A stretch of DNA of 64,000 nt from assembly GCF_040712315.1 (NCBI RefSeq), contig NC_134013.1, forward strand, positions 7,847,001 to 7,911,000. The letters run 5' to 3'. This document shows positions 10,547-22,043 of this stretch, piece by piece (position 1 is the first letter of the stretch; each line of letters starts with the position of its first letter). The translations under genes were made by a program, and so were the position numbers. This stretch comes from Castanea sativa. Taxonomy: Eukaryota > Streptophyta > Magnoliopsida > Fagales > Fagaceae. The notes below the pieces were generated by a model. That model saw nothing but the letters and a program-made list of their open reading frames with translations, was not told the origin of the DNA and did not search any database.

Positions 10547-10833
10547 AACGTAATACTAGTTGCTTTGGCAACTTTACTCTCATTGGGTTGATACCAAGGT
10601 TTCTCTGACCTGAGCTTGTCTTGAGGTCTTACAGCTTTTCTTACTCATTTTGTCATCTTTCCCCCCCCAAATCTCTTTTCTCAACCTTCTCAGACTTCTA
10701 CCTCCATCTATTTTGTCTTATCTTCTATCCAAATCAGCCAAAAAGCCTCAGTTTCTTTTGTAATATTTTGGTTTGGGATTTTCTGATCTAGTGGTTTGGG
10801 GGTTTTCCCCTTTACCATGGTTTCATAGCTGCA
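10547..10833 (+). promoter_or_regulatory. LINE 1 5' UTR, presumed internal promoter
   Basis: 287 bp between the left target duplication and the ORF1 ATG, with pyrimidine-rich stretches (for example 10640-10735) and a C8 run. Plant L1 elements carry their promoter here; no specific motif is claimed. Confidence 0.5.
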
Positions 10834-12549
10834 ATGTCTCAACAAGATGAAATGGTGGAAGCACTCAATGTTGAAACCAACAAGTTAAGATTCTCAGGTA
10901 AATCCTTGAAGTTAAAAGCAAGTGAGAAAGCGGTGGAAGAATTATACAATACTGGGTTAGTGGGTAAGTTATTGGCAGATAGGAGTATTAACAAAAATGC
11001 AGTGAAAGCTATCATCTTAAAGGCATGGAGAACATCAAGAGGGGTCCAGATAGTAGATCTTAAAGAAAATGTATTTCTATTTAAATTTGCATGTGAAGGT
11101 GATAAAAGAAGAATTGTGGAATTTGGGCCATGGAATATTGAGGGTTTCCCTCTCGTTTTAAAGCGGTGGAATCAAATAATGGTGGTGGAAGATCTAGACT
11201 TCTCAAGCCTACCGATTTGGATCCAGGTACATAACCTCCCCATTGAATACATGTCTGAAGAAAATGCAGTTGAGATTGGGGCACTAGTAGGAGAAGTGTT
11301 AGATGTAGACTTCACAGGCAATGGGGAAGTCTGTATGAGTCAAAGAGTTAAAGTGGAAGTTAAGGTAAATGACCCTCTCCGGAGTGGGTTTTATCTTGAT
11401 AGAAGTCCTCGACCTGATTTGTGGGTCTAATTTAAATATGAGAAAGTAGCTGAATTCTGCTATAAATGTGGTAGGTTGGGGCATTTGAAGGCTAGATGCT
11501 TGGAAGTTAACCACATAGATGTCCAAGTTTCATCAAAAGAGCCTTATGGATTCAGGTATTGGATGAAGGTAGAACCTTCTGGGAAAAGAACAACAAGGTG
11601 GGTTGAATTCATGGCTGAAGGAGGTACAGCAAAGCAGCAAAATTCAAAGATTCATGTAGAAGAAGAGCATGTTGAGTACGCGCAAGGTGAAGCAGTAACT
11701 GAGGAAAGGCAGGTGGAAGGCTCGAGAAGCTCCCTGACAAACTTTGAAAGGTTGGCAGACCAGGTCACTTCAAACTAGCTGTGCGGTCATGGTCTTCAGC
11801 TTCCCTCTCCCAACAAACCATAAAACCATCCTAGTCACAAAAACCAAAATCCCTTAAATAAATTCCTTGTTCCCACCACACTTAATACTTTAAACCCCAT
11901 GGAAACTGAACTTCCTGATGTCATCAATCCTTCGGTTTCAGATCAAAGTCAACCAAGTATTTCTTCCCAAGAAACACAGTGCATCGAATCTCAACAATCA
12001 CAAAACCTTAAATCTGAGAGTGCCAGCAATAACCCAAGTCCTCAACTCCACTTAAACCAACCTAGTGGGCCTATCCCAGACTTTGTCTCTATTGACCCAA
12101 CTTTACTTATTGGGCTCTCAAAAGCCCAAAATAATTCATTATCTTGGACTGCTTATTATAATGAAGGGGAGCCATCTAGCAAGACCCAAGTAAGCCCACC
12201 TTGCAATGAGAAGGAGCAGAAGTCCAGTGCTAAAAGAAAACTTCAGGAAGACGAGGGCCTAGCAAATAATAGGGCCATTAAGCTTACTAAAGTGGGTTCA
12301 GGACTTCTTGAAGTTATCCATCAACCCATAAATTATTTGGAGAATGCCCAACAGAGGACTTCCAATAGAAATGTTCCTATTAGAAGGAAGAAGATGAAAA
12401 ATTTGGCTAGAGTGTTACCTTGTCTTCAAGCTCATAGTGACCCTCATGAGGTAAACTCTGAACCTTCTTCAGTTTCTCATATTGTCTCTTCCCTTATATT
12501 CAAAATGGCTGAGGAGGCGGGCCTAAACTTGCCCCCTCCCCAGCCATGA
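10834..12549 (+). pseudogene. LINE 1 ORF1 (DUF4283 / CCHC nucleic-acid-binding protein) with three in-frame stops
   Basis: A single frame runs 572 codons from ATG 10834 to TGA 12547-12549, interrupted by TAA 11428, TAG 11776 and TAA 11821. Residues 1-198 form a DUF4283-type domain (FLFKFACEGDKRRIVEFGPWNIEG, LPIWIQVHNLP). After the first stop comes a perfect CCHC knuckle, CYKCGRLGHLKARC (C-x2-C-x4-H-x4-C, about 11458-11499). The rest is a low-complexity Ser/Pro/Gln-rich region with a basic patch (RRKKMKN). ORF1 proteins of plant L1 elements bind element RNA. The reading 11899-12549 is the tail of this ORF and not a separate gene. Its stop overlaps the ORF2 start as ATGA. Confidence 0.88.
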
Positions 12550-15500
12550 TTCTATTATCTTGGAATTGCCGTGGTTTGGCTTGGGCCACTACAAAAAGAA
12601 CTTTGCGAGCCTTAATAAAAGATATTGGTCCGGATATAATTTTTTTGTCAAAAACCAAGGTTCCAATTGACAGAATAAAGAAATATTTGAATTCACTGAG
12701 TTTCTACTATTTGGAATTTGTGAATCCTAGAGGTAGGAAAGGAGGGCTTGTTGTTGGGTGGAAGATTGGGGTTGACTTGGAAATTATCTCAAAAGGGGTT
12801 AATATGATTAATGACCTGATTTTTTCTGATCTAGTTAATGAACCATGGTTGGAGTCTTTTGTATATGGTCCTTCTAGTAGTAATAATAGAGGGCTTTTTT
12901 GGGAAGCAATAGAGAAAGTGGGAGAAACCTTTGGTGGGGGTTGGCTTTGTATTGGTGATTTCAACCATGTCTTTTTTCAAGCAGATAAAAAAGGTGGAAG
13001 ACCGGTTGCTGGGTTATCTAGTGGGGGTCCTAATGCTGTAATTGATAAACATGGCCTCATAGACCTTAATTTTTATGGAAATCCTTACACGTGGTCTAAT
13101 AGGAGGGAGGGATTAGCAAATATTAAAGAAAGGCTTGATAGAGCCTTTGCAAATGGGCGATGGAGATTTTTGTTCCCAAGAGCAGCGGTCCAACATGTTC
13201 TTGCTTCATCTTCAGATCATTCCCCGATAATCCTCCTCACTGAAAGAGAACAGAGGCAAATTAAAAGGCCCTTTAAATTTGAAGAAGCTTGGACAAGAGA
13301 TGAAACTAGTTTTTTTGTCATGGAGAAGGCATGGAAATTTTTTTAAAATGGGACTCCCATGTTCAAAGTCTGTAAGAAGATTAAGGAAACAAAAGATGAA
13401 TTCCGTAGATGGAACAAAGAATGGTTTGGGAATATTCAGACAAAATTTAGGGAGAAATGGGATCAATTAGAGCAAATCTAGAGTGAAGAACCTACTCAGG
13501 ATAATTTGGAAAAGGAAGCTGGTATAAATTTAGAGCTCCAAGAATGGTTGATTAGAGAAGAAACTTTATGGAGACAGAAATCTAGAACTAAATGGCTTCC
13601 TGTAGCGGAGTTGAACACTAAATTCTTTCACCTTTCGACAATTGTTAGGAGGAGGAGGAATGCAATTGATTTTTTGAAGAATCAACAAGGGATTTGGGTC
13701 TCAGGCAGGGAAGCAATCGGAATGTGCTTTGAGGAGTTCTTTACTACTCTCTTTACCTCATCCAATCCCTCAATCCCAAACAACTTGGATGACTTAATTT
13801 TGCCTAGCCTGTCTCAAGAAGATAAAGAGTTATTATCAAGGCTGCCTTTTGTGGATGAGATTAAAAATGTGGTCTTTAGTTTGGGTTCCAATAAGGCTCC
13901 CAGACCAGATGAAATGTCGGCTCATTTTTTCAAGTTTTATTGGAATATCATAGGAGGAGAGGTCACTGAAGCAATTACAAGTTTTTTTAGAAGGGGATAC
14001 ATGTTAAAAGAATTAATCACTCTTTTATTGCTCTTATTCCAAAGGGCAACAATGCAGCTTCAGTAAATCAGTTTAGGCCGATTAGCCTCTACAATGTGCT
14101 TTATAAAATCATCTCTAAACTTCTTGCAAATAGGCTTAAGCAAGTACTTAACAAGTTAATTTCTCCATGGCAGACAGCCTTCATTCCTGGTTGTAAAATT
14201 CAAGAAAATACCTTCTTGGCTCAAGAAATTCTCCATGCAATGAAGAAGAAGAAGAGTAAAACATGTTGGATGGCTTTAAAAATAGATATGGAAAAGGCAT
14301 ATGACCGCCTAGAATGGGGTTTTATTAAGAAAGTCTTACGTTGTTTTGGGTTCCCTGATAATTGGATACAATGGGTTATGCAATGTGTTTCTACAACATC
14401 CTTCTCCATCCTTATAAATGGAAGCCCGTTCAGGTTTTTTAGACCTCAAAGAGGGGTGATCCCCTTTCTCCCTTCCTTTTTGTTTTAGCAGGGGAGGTTT
14501 TGGCTCGATTGATTGAGAGGGAAGCCTTGTGTAATGGGATAAAGGGTTTTAAACTGGCATGAGATCTAACTCCTATTACTCATTTGCAATTTGCGGATGA
14601 TATTTTTATTTTTGCTCAAGCTAATGAGGAAAATTTAGAAAGGATAAAATTTTGCCTGGATGTTTTTTCAAGCTGGTCGGGGCAGAAGATAAATTTTTTT
14701 AAGTCTGTTATAATTTTTAGCAGAAATACTCCTCATTATCTGAAATCTTGGCTAGCAAACTCAATTGGAATTAATGCCTCAAGTAAGAAGGAGAAATATC
14801 TTGGTATTCCAATGGCCTCTGGCAAAGACAAAAAAGCAGCAGCTGAAGAGATTATTGAGAAGGTCAAGCAAAGGCTGCAAGGGTGGAAAATGAAAACTCT
14901 CTCTCAAGTTGGTCGAGCGACACTCATCTCATTTGTGGCCTCTTCCATTCCATCTTATCAAGCTTCATCCCTAATCCTCCCAAATGAAGTTTGTTCAAAA
15001 CTTGATTCCCTTAACCGAAGATTTTGGTGGGGTACAATGGATGACAGTAAGCAAGGTTGTTGCCTTAAAAGTTGGGATTCAATATGCACTCCCAAAAATG
15101 TTGGTGGACTTGGCATTAAAAAAATAGCAGACATGAATAAAGCTTTGGTGGCCAAAATGACTTGGGATGTGGTCAATAACAGTGATAAAATGTGGGTGTT
15201 GGCTTGCAAGAAGAAATATGTTCGAAACAAAAGCTTCATGAAAATGCCCATTCCGAAGGGTGCTTCTTGGGCATCACAAAGTATCTTTGAGTGCAGGAAG
15301 GTTATTAGTAAGGGGTTGTGCCATAGAATTGGTAATGGCCTTAATAATTGGATCTTTGAAGATCCATGGGTCCCTAACGAGCCAGGGTTCATTCCCCAAA
15401 CAAGAAGCGATATTTCTACTGATGTTCACTTGGTAGCAGATCTGATTAATCAGGATACCAGACAATGGGATAGAGGTAAACTTTCAATACTATTTGAACC

Positions 15501-16686
15501 TCCTACAGTTAATAAAATCCTAAACATCCATCTATCTCATCAAACCATGAATGACCAAGTATTCAGGTCTCTTACTCCTTCAGGCGACTTTTCAATGAAA
15601 TCCGCTTATAATGCTATTAAAGAGCTGAATTCTCCAAGCCACCCTCACATGCTCAGTAAAGATTGGAAGGATTTATGGAAGCTGAGAGTAAATGCCAGAC
15701 TTAAAAACCTTTTGTGGAAAATGTGCTAGAACATTCTTCCAACTTGTTCTGTTTTTAATAGTAGATTTACCATTTCTTCATTGAATTGCTTTTTGTGTAA
15801 TAATGCCCCTGAGTCTATTGAGCATCTGTTTTTGCAGTGTGATTGGGCTGTTCAGCTTTGGTTACTAGCCCCATGGCCTATATATATGAGTAAGTTATCC
15901 TCTTTATCTATCTGGGATTGGATTAAGGTGATTTTAAATCCAAAATCCATGTTGGAGTTGAATGAAGAATCTGTCAAAGACTTCCAGCTTTATGCTTCCA
16001 TTCTTTGTGATCATTTATGGATGGCTAGAAATAAAGCTAGAGTGGAGGGTTCCAAAAGTGTTCCAACAAATCTTTCCAAGCAAATTTTTAGAGTCTTCAT
16101 GGAGCATAAAGAAGCTTGGAAGGAGAAAAATGAGAGACCATCCAAAGATGTGGCATGGTCTCCCCCTCCAAGGACCTGGATTAAGCTAAATTTTGATGCT
16201 GCAATCCTTGAAGAGAGAACCACTGTTGCAGTTGTGGGAAGAGATGCAGCTGGCAACCTTTTGTTGGCAAGGTCAGAGCAATTTGAGAGTGGGAATCCCC
16301 TGCTAGGGGAAGTGAAAGCTGCTTGGTGTGCCATGAGGTGTGCTGTGAATGAAGGATTTCAGAATATAATCTTGGAAGGTGATGCTTGGAATGTCATTGA
16401 GCCGCTGAAAAAGTCAGATGTAACCCCGCACTAGAGTATCAGGTCCATACTAGAAGATATTTTGTTCTTTGCTAATTGTTTTTCAAATGTTGAATTTTCT
16501 TTTGTTCATAGAAAGGGTAATGTATCTGCACACTTGCTCGCTCAATGGGCGGCTCTTGTAAACTGGTCTGAGACAGTTCTCATCTCCAAATTGCCTTCTC
16601 ATGTATCTCAGGCCTTTGTTAGAGATGGGTCTAGACCCAATCTTTTTGAATCTACCCTGTTTCGGGTCGAGTTTTTTGAGCAATAA
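12546..16686 (+). pseudogene. LINE 1 ORF2: endonuclease, reverse transcriptase, RNase H
   Basis: Domain order: AP-type endonuclease 12546-13250 (LLSWNCRGL, CIGDFNHV, SSDHSPIIL), linker, RT about 13860-14960 (FRPISL, LKIDMEKAYDRLEW, catalytic FADD at 14594-14605), zinc-finger-like region near 15781 (CFLCNNAPESIEHLFLQC), and RNase H 16165-16590 (NFDAA, GEVKAAW, EGDAW, HRKGNVSAHLLA). Breaks: TAA 13344, TAG 13479, frameshift near 14015, frameshift/deletion near 14455 in the RQGDPLSP region, TAG 15727 and TAG 16432. The endonuclease Glu expected in FLSETK is Lys here (FLSKTK), a GAA-to-AAA change. ORF2 would nick DNA and copy the RNA; this copy is dead. Confidence 0.92.
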
Positions 16687-16716
16687 AGTATTTATTCAGC
16701 AAAAAAAAAAAAAAAA
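16683..16716 (+). terminator. LINE 1 poly(A) signal and tail
   Basis: AATAAA overlaps the ORF2 stop (16682-16687) and is followed 13 bases later by 16 A residues. Confidence 0.85.
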
Positions 16717-16717
16717 T

Positions 16718-16734
16718 AGATGTTCATTTTGACA
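16718..16734. repeat. Target-site duplication of LINE 1 (right copy)
   Basis: Exact match to 10530-10546. Confidence 0.95.
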
Positions 16735-17429
16735 TTTATTCAACTGCTGCTTTATGATTCAGTCTGCACAATATTTAGGTGTTCATGTTCCACACGCAAT
16801 ACACAGTTCAACTAACACACATACATTGTCTTTAATTTGTTTAGAATTTAAATGGTGTCTAGTGCTATTCTTGAGGCCAATGTCAATAACATTGTTGCAA
16901 GATACTTCTATGTTTTGAGGGGATCATTCGACCTTGTATTTTGTTTTTATTTATTTCAATTTCTTTTTGAGAAACTTATTTATTTCATTTGGTCACACAA
17001 GACATATATAATGCATTCTGAGGAGAATTCTATGCTATTCTTCCTTTTTTTTAATAAATAAATGTACCGCGCATCTAATAATCAACTTGGTTTGATGCTG
17101 TCTTATTTAATAATTAATATATATTTTATAATAATAGATGAACGATTAAAATTAGATAGATATGATATGATACATACAAAAGAAAAAAGAGTGTGTATTG
17201 TAAAATGATTTGTCTTTTGATGTTTATTTAAGAAGTTCTTGTTTATATCTTTTTAAAAAGCCGATAAATGATATTCAAATAAATAAATAAATAATTTCGT
17301 CGAGCAAGTGAACAAAAGCAATTACAATTTGTCTAGCAAATGGAGAGCTATTTTTTTGGGAAAGAAACATTCACTTGTACCAAAGAAAAAAAGAAGAAAA
17401 GGCAAACATCGTGTTTTTAATATGAATAA
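16735..17429. other. AT-rich intergenic DNA
   Basis: No gene or recognisable element. Short AAT-type repeats occur (17279-17294). Confidence 0.5.
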
Positions 17430-17602
17430 AACCTTGGTATAGTACCTTAAGTACTATTTTTTAGGTTTTCCTTTTAAAATTCTGCTATGTAGTTTTTTTT
17501 TCTTCTTCTCATGTGATGGACGTGTATTTTTAGTTAAATAGCTATATGACTAAATTTTAAGAGGAAGCCTAAAGAAAAATACTTAAGTATTGTACCTAAG
17601 TT
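17430..17602. mobile_element. MITE family C, copy 1
   Basis: Both ends carry related inverted sequence (TAGTACCTTAAGTACT near 17440 and AAGTATTGTACCTAAG near 17585), with a second inverted pair inside (TTTTAAAATTC / AAATTTTAAGAGG). It is related to 41314-41485, and half a copy is at 29423-29470. Confidence 0.6.
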
Positions 17603-17840
17603 TTTTTCCTTTTAATATTAGGAGAAGACATTTATTTCCCTCAAAACAAAATATTTTTACACAAATAGAAAATTGTGATATTTCCTCTTATGGTATATGA
17701 TTTGCTTGTGCATACTCAAATATTGCATTAAAAAATCTCCTTGCTTTGAGACTTTTCTTTTATTTGAAAAACATGAATGTGCTGCTTTGACCTAAATTCC
17801 ATGGAAACCACTTGGTTGCAAAGTCATGGTTAGTGACGAA

Positions 17841-18001
17841 GGGCTCGTTTGGATTGAGGGGGAAAGGAGAGAAAGTAGATGGGAGTAAAGTAGAACATGC
17901 TAATAATAGACTAATTTTGGGTCAATTCTATTCTACTCTACTCTACTCTACTCTCCTCTCCCCTCTCCCCTCTCCCCTCTCCTCCTCAATCCAAACAGGC
18001 C
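17841..18001. mobile_element. MITE-like element with GTTTGGATTGAGG ends and CT-rich core
   Basis: The left end GGGCTCGTTTGGATTGAGG is inverted at the right as CCTCAATCCAAACAGGCC. The right part is a microsatellite of TCTAC and CTCTCCC repeats (17930-17987). A related element is at 34748-34878. Superfamily not assigned; no clear target duplication. Confidence 0.6.
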
Positions 18002-18737
18002 TTAATGTTATGCTTGGTTTGAATGAAACAAGAGTGGATGAAAAATGAGATAAGAAAAGGGAGAGTATCCAAATGCAGACCAAACTTGAAAGAAATGAAA
18101 CTTTAGTTGGTTTAGTAATGTTTCATTTAGGAGGATTTTAGCACTACATACATGATAATTGCATACGAAAAGGACATAGATGATATAGAGACACACACAC
18201 ACAAAAAAAAAGAAAAAAAAAGGATGAAAACAAATTCTCATTAATTGAAGACCGAAAACACTTCTAAATCTAGGTGTCAATCGATTCAGTCTATAATACA
18301 ATAATTACTTCTAAGTTTACAAAATAAATTACTCTTACAGTCTTACTAGACTTACATTGTGTTGTTGCTACAAAAAAAAGACTTACATTGTGTTCCACTT
18401 TCTTTTTCACTTTGCCTTTATATGTATGTACTTGCATTATTGCATTACTATTCTATCGCTAGAGTTCTGCTGATTCAAATGCCATTCGTCACAATACCCT
18501 TGATCCAAGAGTTCTTATATTCAGGGATAATTGTTTCCAATTATCTCATTGTTAATATGTCACTTAATCCTTATTTGTTGACTAGGTAGTATTTAACAAA
18601 AACAATAAAATTTGTAATAAGCTTTATACTATAAAATTTGTAAGTATCATCTAATTCCCACACACTTGGTTATGCTCATTCATCTAGAAACCATACACTT
18701 GTCAATTACTCAATGTGTGTGTTCTTAAAAAATATCC
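18002..18737. other. Intergenic DNA, no gene seen
   Basis: A short direct repeat, GACTTACATTGTGTT, occurs at 18348 and 18380. A CA/poly-A patch lies at 18191-18222. Nothing else stands out. Confidence 0.45.
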
Positions 18738-18746
18738 GACTTGTAA

Positions 18747-19622
18747 GGGTGCGTTTGTTTCGACAGTAAAGCAATTCCGGAAAATGTTTTCAGGAAAGGA
18801 AAATATTTTTGGGAAAGGAAAATATTTTTAGATGTTTGGTGGCATTTTAAAAAATACTTTGGAAAATATTTTCAAGTGTTTGGTAACATTCTGAAAATGC
18901 AAATTTTTTACTGATTTCTCACATTTTCTCAGCTTCCAAACAAATTTTATATCAAAAAAATCTACAACACCCACACAGCAGCCACAGAAAAATCCACCTC
19001 CACCCACACACTAGCACCACACAACACAAAAATCACCAAAACACCACCACCCACACCACCGCAACAACAACAACAAAATCAGAGATCAATGTTCGGATTG
19101 ATTGAGAGATTGAGGGAGAGAGATCGGTAACGGCGGCCAGATTGGTAACGACGGAGGTGGGTTTGGGCTTGGGACGGTGGTCTCGCGGCTCGATCTCGCC
19201 GGCGTAGTAGCGATCTCGCGGCTCGATCTCGCCTGCGCGAGCTCGTCTGGGCTTGGGGCTCGGTCTCGCCGGCGCGAGCTCGTCTGGGCTTGGGGCTCGG
19301 TCTGGGCTGGAGGCTCGATCTCGCCAGCGCGAGTTCGTTTGGGCTTAGGGCTCGATCTCGCCGGCACGAGCTCATCGGCACTTCTCTCTCTTTCTCCTCT
19401 CTTCGTTCTCTGTCTCCCTCTCTTCGTGCTCTCTCTTTGTTTTCCGTGGAAAATGTGATTTGAAGGTAAAATAGGAACGGTAAACCAATTCCATCGTATA
19501 AGGGGGGTTTTACGGTCAAACTGGAAAATAATTTCAGTTGACCAAATTTTTTGTGCTCACCAAACACACAAACGGGAAAAATAATTTCTGAAATTGGTTT
19601 ACCGTTAAACCAAACGCAGCCT
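18747..19622. mobile_element. Non-autonomous DNA transposon with GC-rich tandem core
   Basis: Long degenerate terminal inverted repeats: left GGTGCGTTTGTTTCGACAGT, right (inverted) GGCTGCGTTTGGTTTAACGG, with similarity continuing about 45 bp. Candidate 9-bp target duplications GACTTGTAA (18738-18746) and AAGTTGTAA (19623-19631) agree at 7 of 9 positions, which suggests Mutator type. The core at 19120-19380 is a GC-rich block of about 44-bp tandem units (TCGATCTCGCCGGCGCGAGC variants), open in several frames on both strands. No transposase is visible. Confidence 0.65.
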
Positions 19623-19715
19623 AAGTTGTAATTATCACTCTATCACATGTCAATCTGCGTTAAGAGTTCCCCATGCGTGATGGGTGCTCAATTGGACCTC
19701 ACCCTAGTTTAACTT

Positions 19716-19857
19716 CTGCTGAACGTATTTAAGCCCAATGGCCCAAATACTTTTCTGTCAATGGAGCTTCAAGACCTTTAAAGTTTTGCTACTGTCTTTG
19801 CTTCTCGAAAAATATTTCCATGATCTAAAGATTTTCGTTGAAAATATTTGTCCATTT

Positions 19858-19927
<70 letters not shown>

Positions 19928-20070
19928 TGCTGAACGTATTTAAGCCCAATGGCCCAAATACTTTTCTGTCAATGGAGCTTCAAGACCTTTACAGTTTTGC
20001 TACTGTCTTTGCTTCTCGAAAAATATTTCCATGATCTAAAGATTTTCGTTGAAAATATTTGTCCATTTAA
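19716..20070. repeat. 144-bp direct duplication flanking a (TA)n tract
   Basis: 19716-19859 and 19927-20070 differ at one base (AAAG versus ACAG). Between them are poly-A and a (TA)n microsatellite (19875-19926). The second copy also runs into a short (TA)n. The near identity indicates a recent event. Confidence 0.93.
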
Positions 20071-20240
20071 AATATATATATATTCTATGCGTTTTCAATT
20101 GATATTTAAATTTTCCTTAAATAGTTCAGAAAATGAAAAATAAAATAATTTATATAGCATTGATAATAATAAAATATCTTCTTTATATTAGTATTTACAA
20201 ACTAATGTTTCCTTACAAATTTTGTAGCTTAATTGACACA

Positions 20241-20248
20241 TTTCTAAC
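20241..20248. repeat. 8-bp target-site duplication of hAT element 1
   Basis: TTTCTAAC, repeated at 20976-20983. Confidence 0.88.
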
Positions 20249-20975
20249 TAGGGATGACAATTTTTCCCCACCCCGCTTGACCTGGTCCTCCCCATTTCGC
20301 TCCACGCGGGTTTTTCCCGTCCCACAAAGGTGGTGGAGTGGGGATAGGGCGAAATTTTAGCCTTGCACCGTGGGGCAGGGCGGGGATGGGTTTAAACTTT
20401 TTAGACCCAATCCGCCCACATTAATAAAAGTTAAATTATAAATTTTTTATACCCTAAAACCCTACTATTTAAACAAACATATCATCAACTTATTTTATTC
20501 TACCTAACAAGGCACCTTTTTTTTTCCCTCTAACAATGTTGGAAATAAGGTACCAATTTTAACATTTTCTTTTGTCTTTATTATAAATAAATTGATATAC
20601 TATTGAATCATTGATTTGTATTATGAGAATTTTGTTTTTATTGTAATATTTTCTTATTAAACACTTTAATAATATTATTCAAATTTTGCTAAAAATTAGT
20701 TTGATTTGATGGGATAAATTTATTTATAATTTCAAGTATATTTTTATTAACAAAACCGGTTTTATTAAAAATAATTGTAATAGTTGTAGGTAAATTAACA
20801 AGAAGTATAGTTTTACGGAATATGATAGGACTTCACAGGGCCCCAAGGGTTAGAGATGGGACAAGAAATTTTTTCTGTCACGCATGGCGTGGTAAAAATA
20901 AAGTAAAATAAAACCATGCGGAGTGAGAATAAATACCCTATCCTTTGAACATGCCCCACCCCATTGCCCACCCTA
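20249..20975. mobile_element. hAT-type non-autonomous element, copy 1
   Basis: Starts TAGGGATGACAA and ends TTGCCCACCCTA, flanked by a perfect 8-bp duplication. Both ends have GC-rich CCCC/GGGG subterminal blocks; the middle is AT-rich with no transposase. The same family is present at 56731-57514. An 8-bp duplication and TAGNGATGGCAA ends point to hAT. Confidence 0.85.
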
Positions 20976-21340
20976 TTTCTAACAGAAAAGTTTAAAGTTT
21001 GTTGAAAAATGAAAGTCGCAGTATTCTTAATTTCTTATCCCATTACGTCTTTTTTAAAAACAATAATAATAATGGGCCCAAAAGTTTCCACTCGTATTTT
21101 TAGGAAAAATGTTTTCTAGAATAAATTCCAGCAAAGCATTTTCCTTTATTCTCCTAGTCCTCCTTTAGAACAAAATATTTCTGATCTTCAAAAGTTTGTT
21201 CGGAACAAATAGGCAGAAAAAAAAAATTCCAAAAATTTATTTATTTTGCATAACATGATAAAGTCTGTTGATTAATTAATTATTTTTACAAGGAATTTAT
21301 TTTATTTTGAACAGTAGAAAGAGCCAATTAATTTTCATAA

Positions 21341-21568
21341 TTAGTAGAAGGGTTGTGTTAACGAGCACCATAAAGTGCCCATTAACAACTCATATTGTGT
21401 CAGTTTTTCAAGTTTTAGAGTAACTTTTGACAGCTTTTTGGTAATTATTTTTTAATCTTTTTTGGTAATCTTTTTGACAACTTTTTTTCTGTTTTTTAAG
21501 TGAGGCCCAAAAATGAAAATCTTTAACAAGCACTATGCGATGCTTGTTAACATTTCCTTTTAGTAGAA
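21341..21568. mobile_element. Mutator-type MITE (210 bp) with 9-bp duplication
   Basis: The element (21350-21559) is flanked by TTAGTAGAA at 21341-21349 and 21560-21568. Inverted ends: TGTTAACGAGCACCATAAAGTGC against TGTTAACAAGCATCGCATAGTGC (18 of 23). No ORF. The duplication length fits Mutator elements. Confidence 0.78.
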
Positions 21569-22043
21569 TATCTTCTTCTTCTTCTTCTCTCTTTGATTAT
21601 TATTATTATTATTATGAACAATGAAAAAAACATGATAAAGTCTGTTATTTTTCAGTGACATTGTATTTTTACTTACAAAAACAAAAGTGGAGGTCGCAGA
21701 CCACTTTTCAAGATCAAGGCCCCGAAAGGCACAATTCCGAGGCCAATTTTGGGTCCAAGGCCTAGACATGGCACAAGTACTTCCAGAAAAGCTTTGTAGT
21801 CCGTGCTGTGAAAACCTATAAAGTTCCTAATATAATATATACACAAACTCAGACAATATGTCATTGCTCAAACTCTACTAAATATTAATTAAACCGATCT
21901 TTTGGAACTTGAAAGGAAAAAACACCCGTTCAAATTTTCGGTCACTTCGATTTTTTTTTTTTTAATCAAACTCAAAACTATCTACTTCCTTTGGGTATTT
22001 TTATTACTCGAAATGTGTCCAATTTTTTTTTTTTTTTTTCTCA
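21569..22043. other. Intergenic DNA downstream of the uniporter gene
   Basis: An ATT microsatellite (21596-21615) and poly-T tracts; no gene seen. The 3' UTR of the uniporter gene probably lies in the upper part. Confidence 0.5.

Larger units (their letters stand above)
10547..16716 (+). mobile_element. L1-type LINE, full length, mutated
   Basis: A 6.17-kb non-LTR retrotransposon with 5' UTR (10547-10833), ORF1, ORF2 (endonuclease, RT, zinc-finger region, RNase H), an AATAAA signal and a 16-A tail (16701-16716), bounded by a perfect 17-bp duplication. Because the duplication lies upstream of the 5' UTR, the copy is probably full length and not 5'-truncated. Several stops and frameshifts make it non-autonomous now; the perfect duplication argues for only moderate age. 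Confidence 0.93.

Noticed and set aside
11899..12549. Separate host gene with a Ser/Gln/Pro-rich product
   Set aside because: Same frame as LINE ORF1 and its stop overlaps the ORF2 start. It is the ORF1 tail after in-frame stops.
19086..19567. Arg/Ser/Pro-rich ORFs on both strands
   Set aside because: They come from GC-rich tandem units within a DNA transposon. Several frames are open at once and there is no domain.
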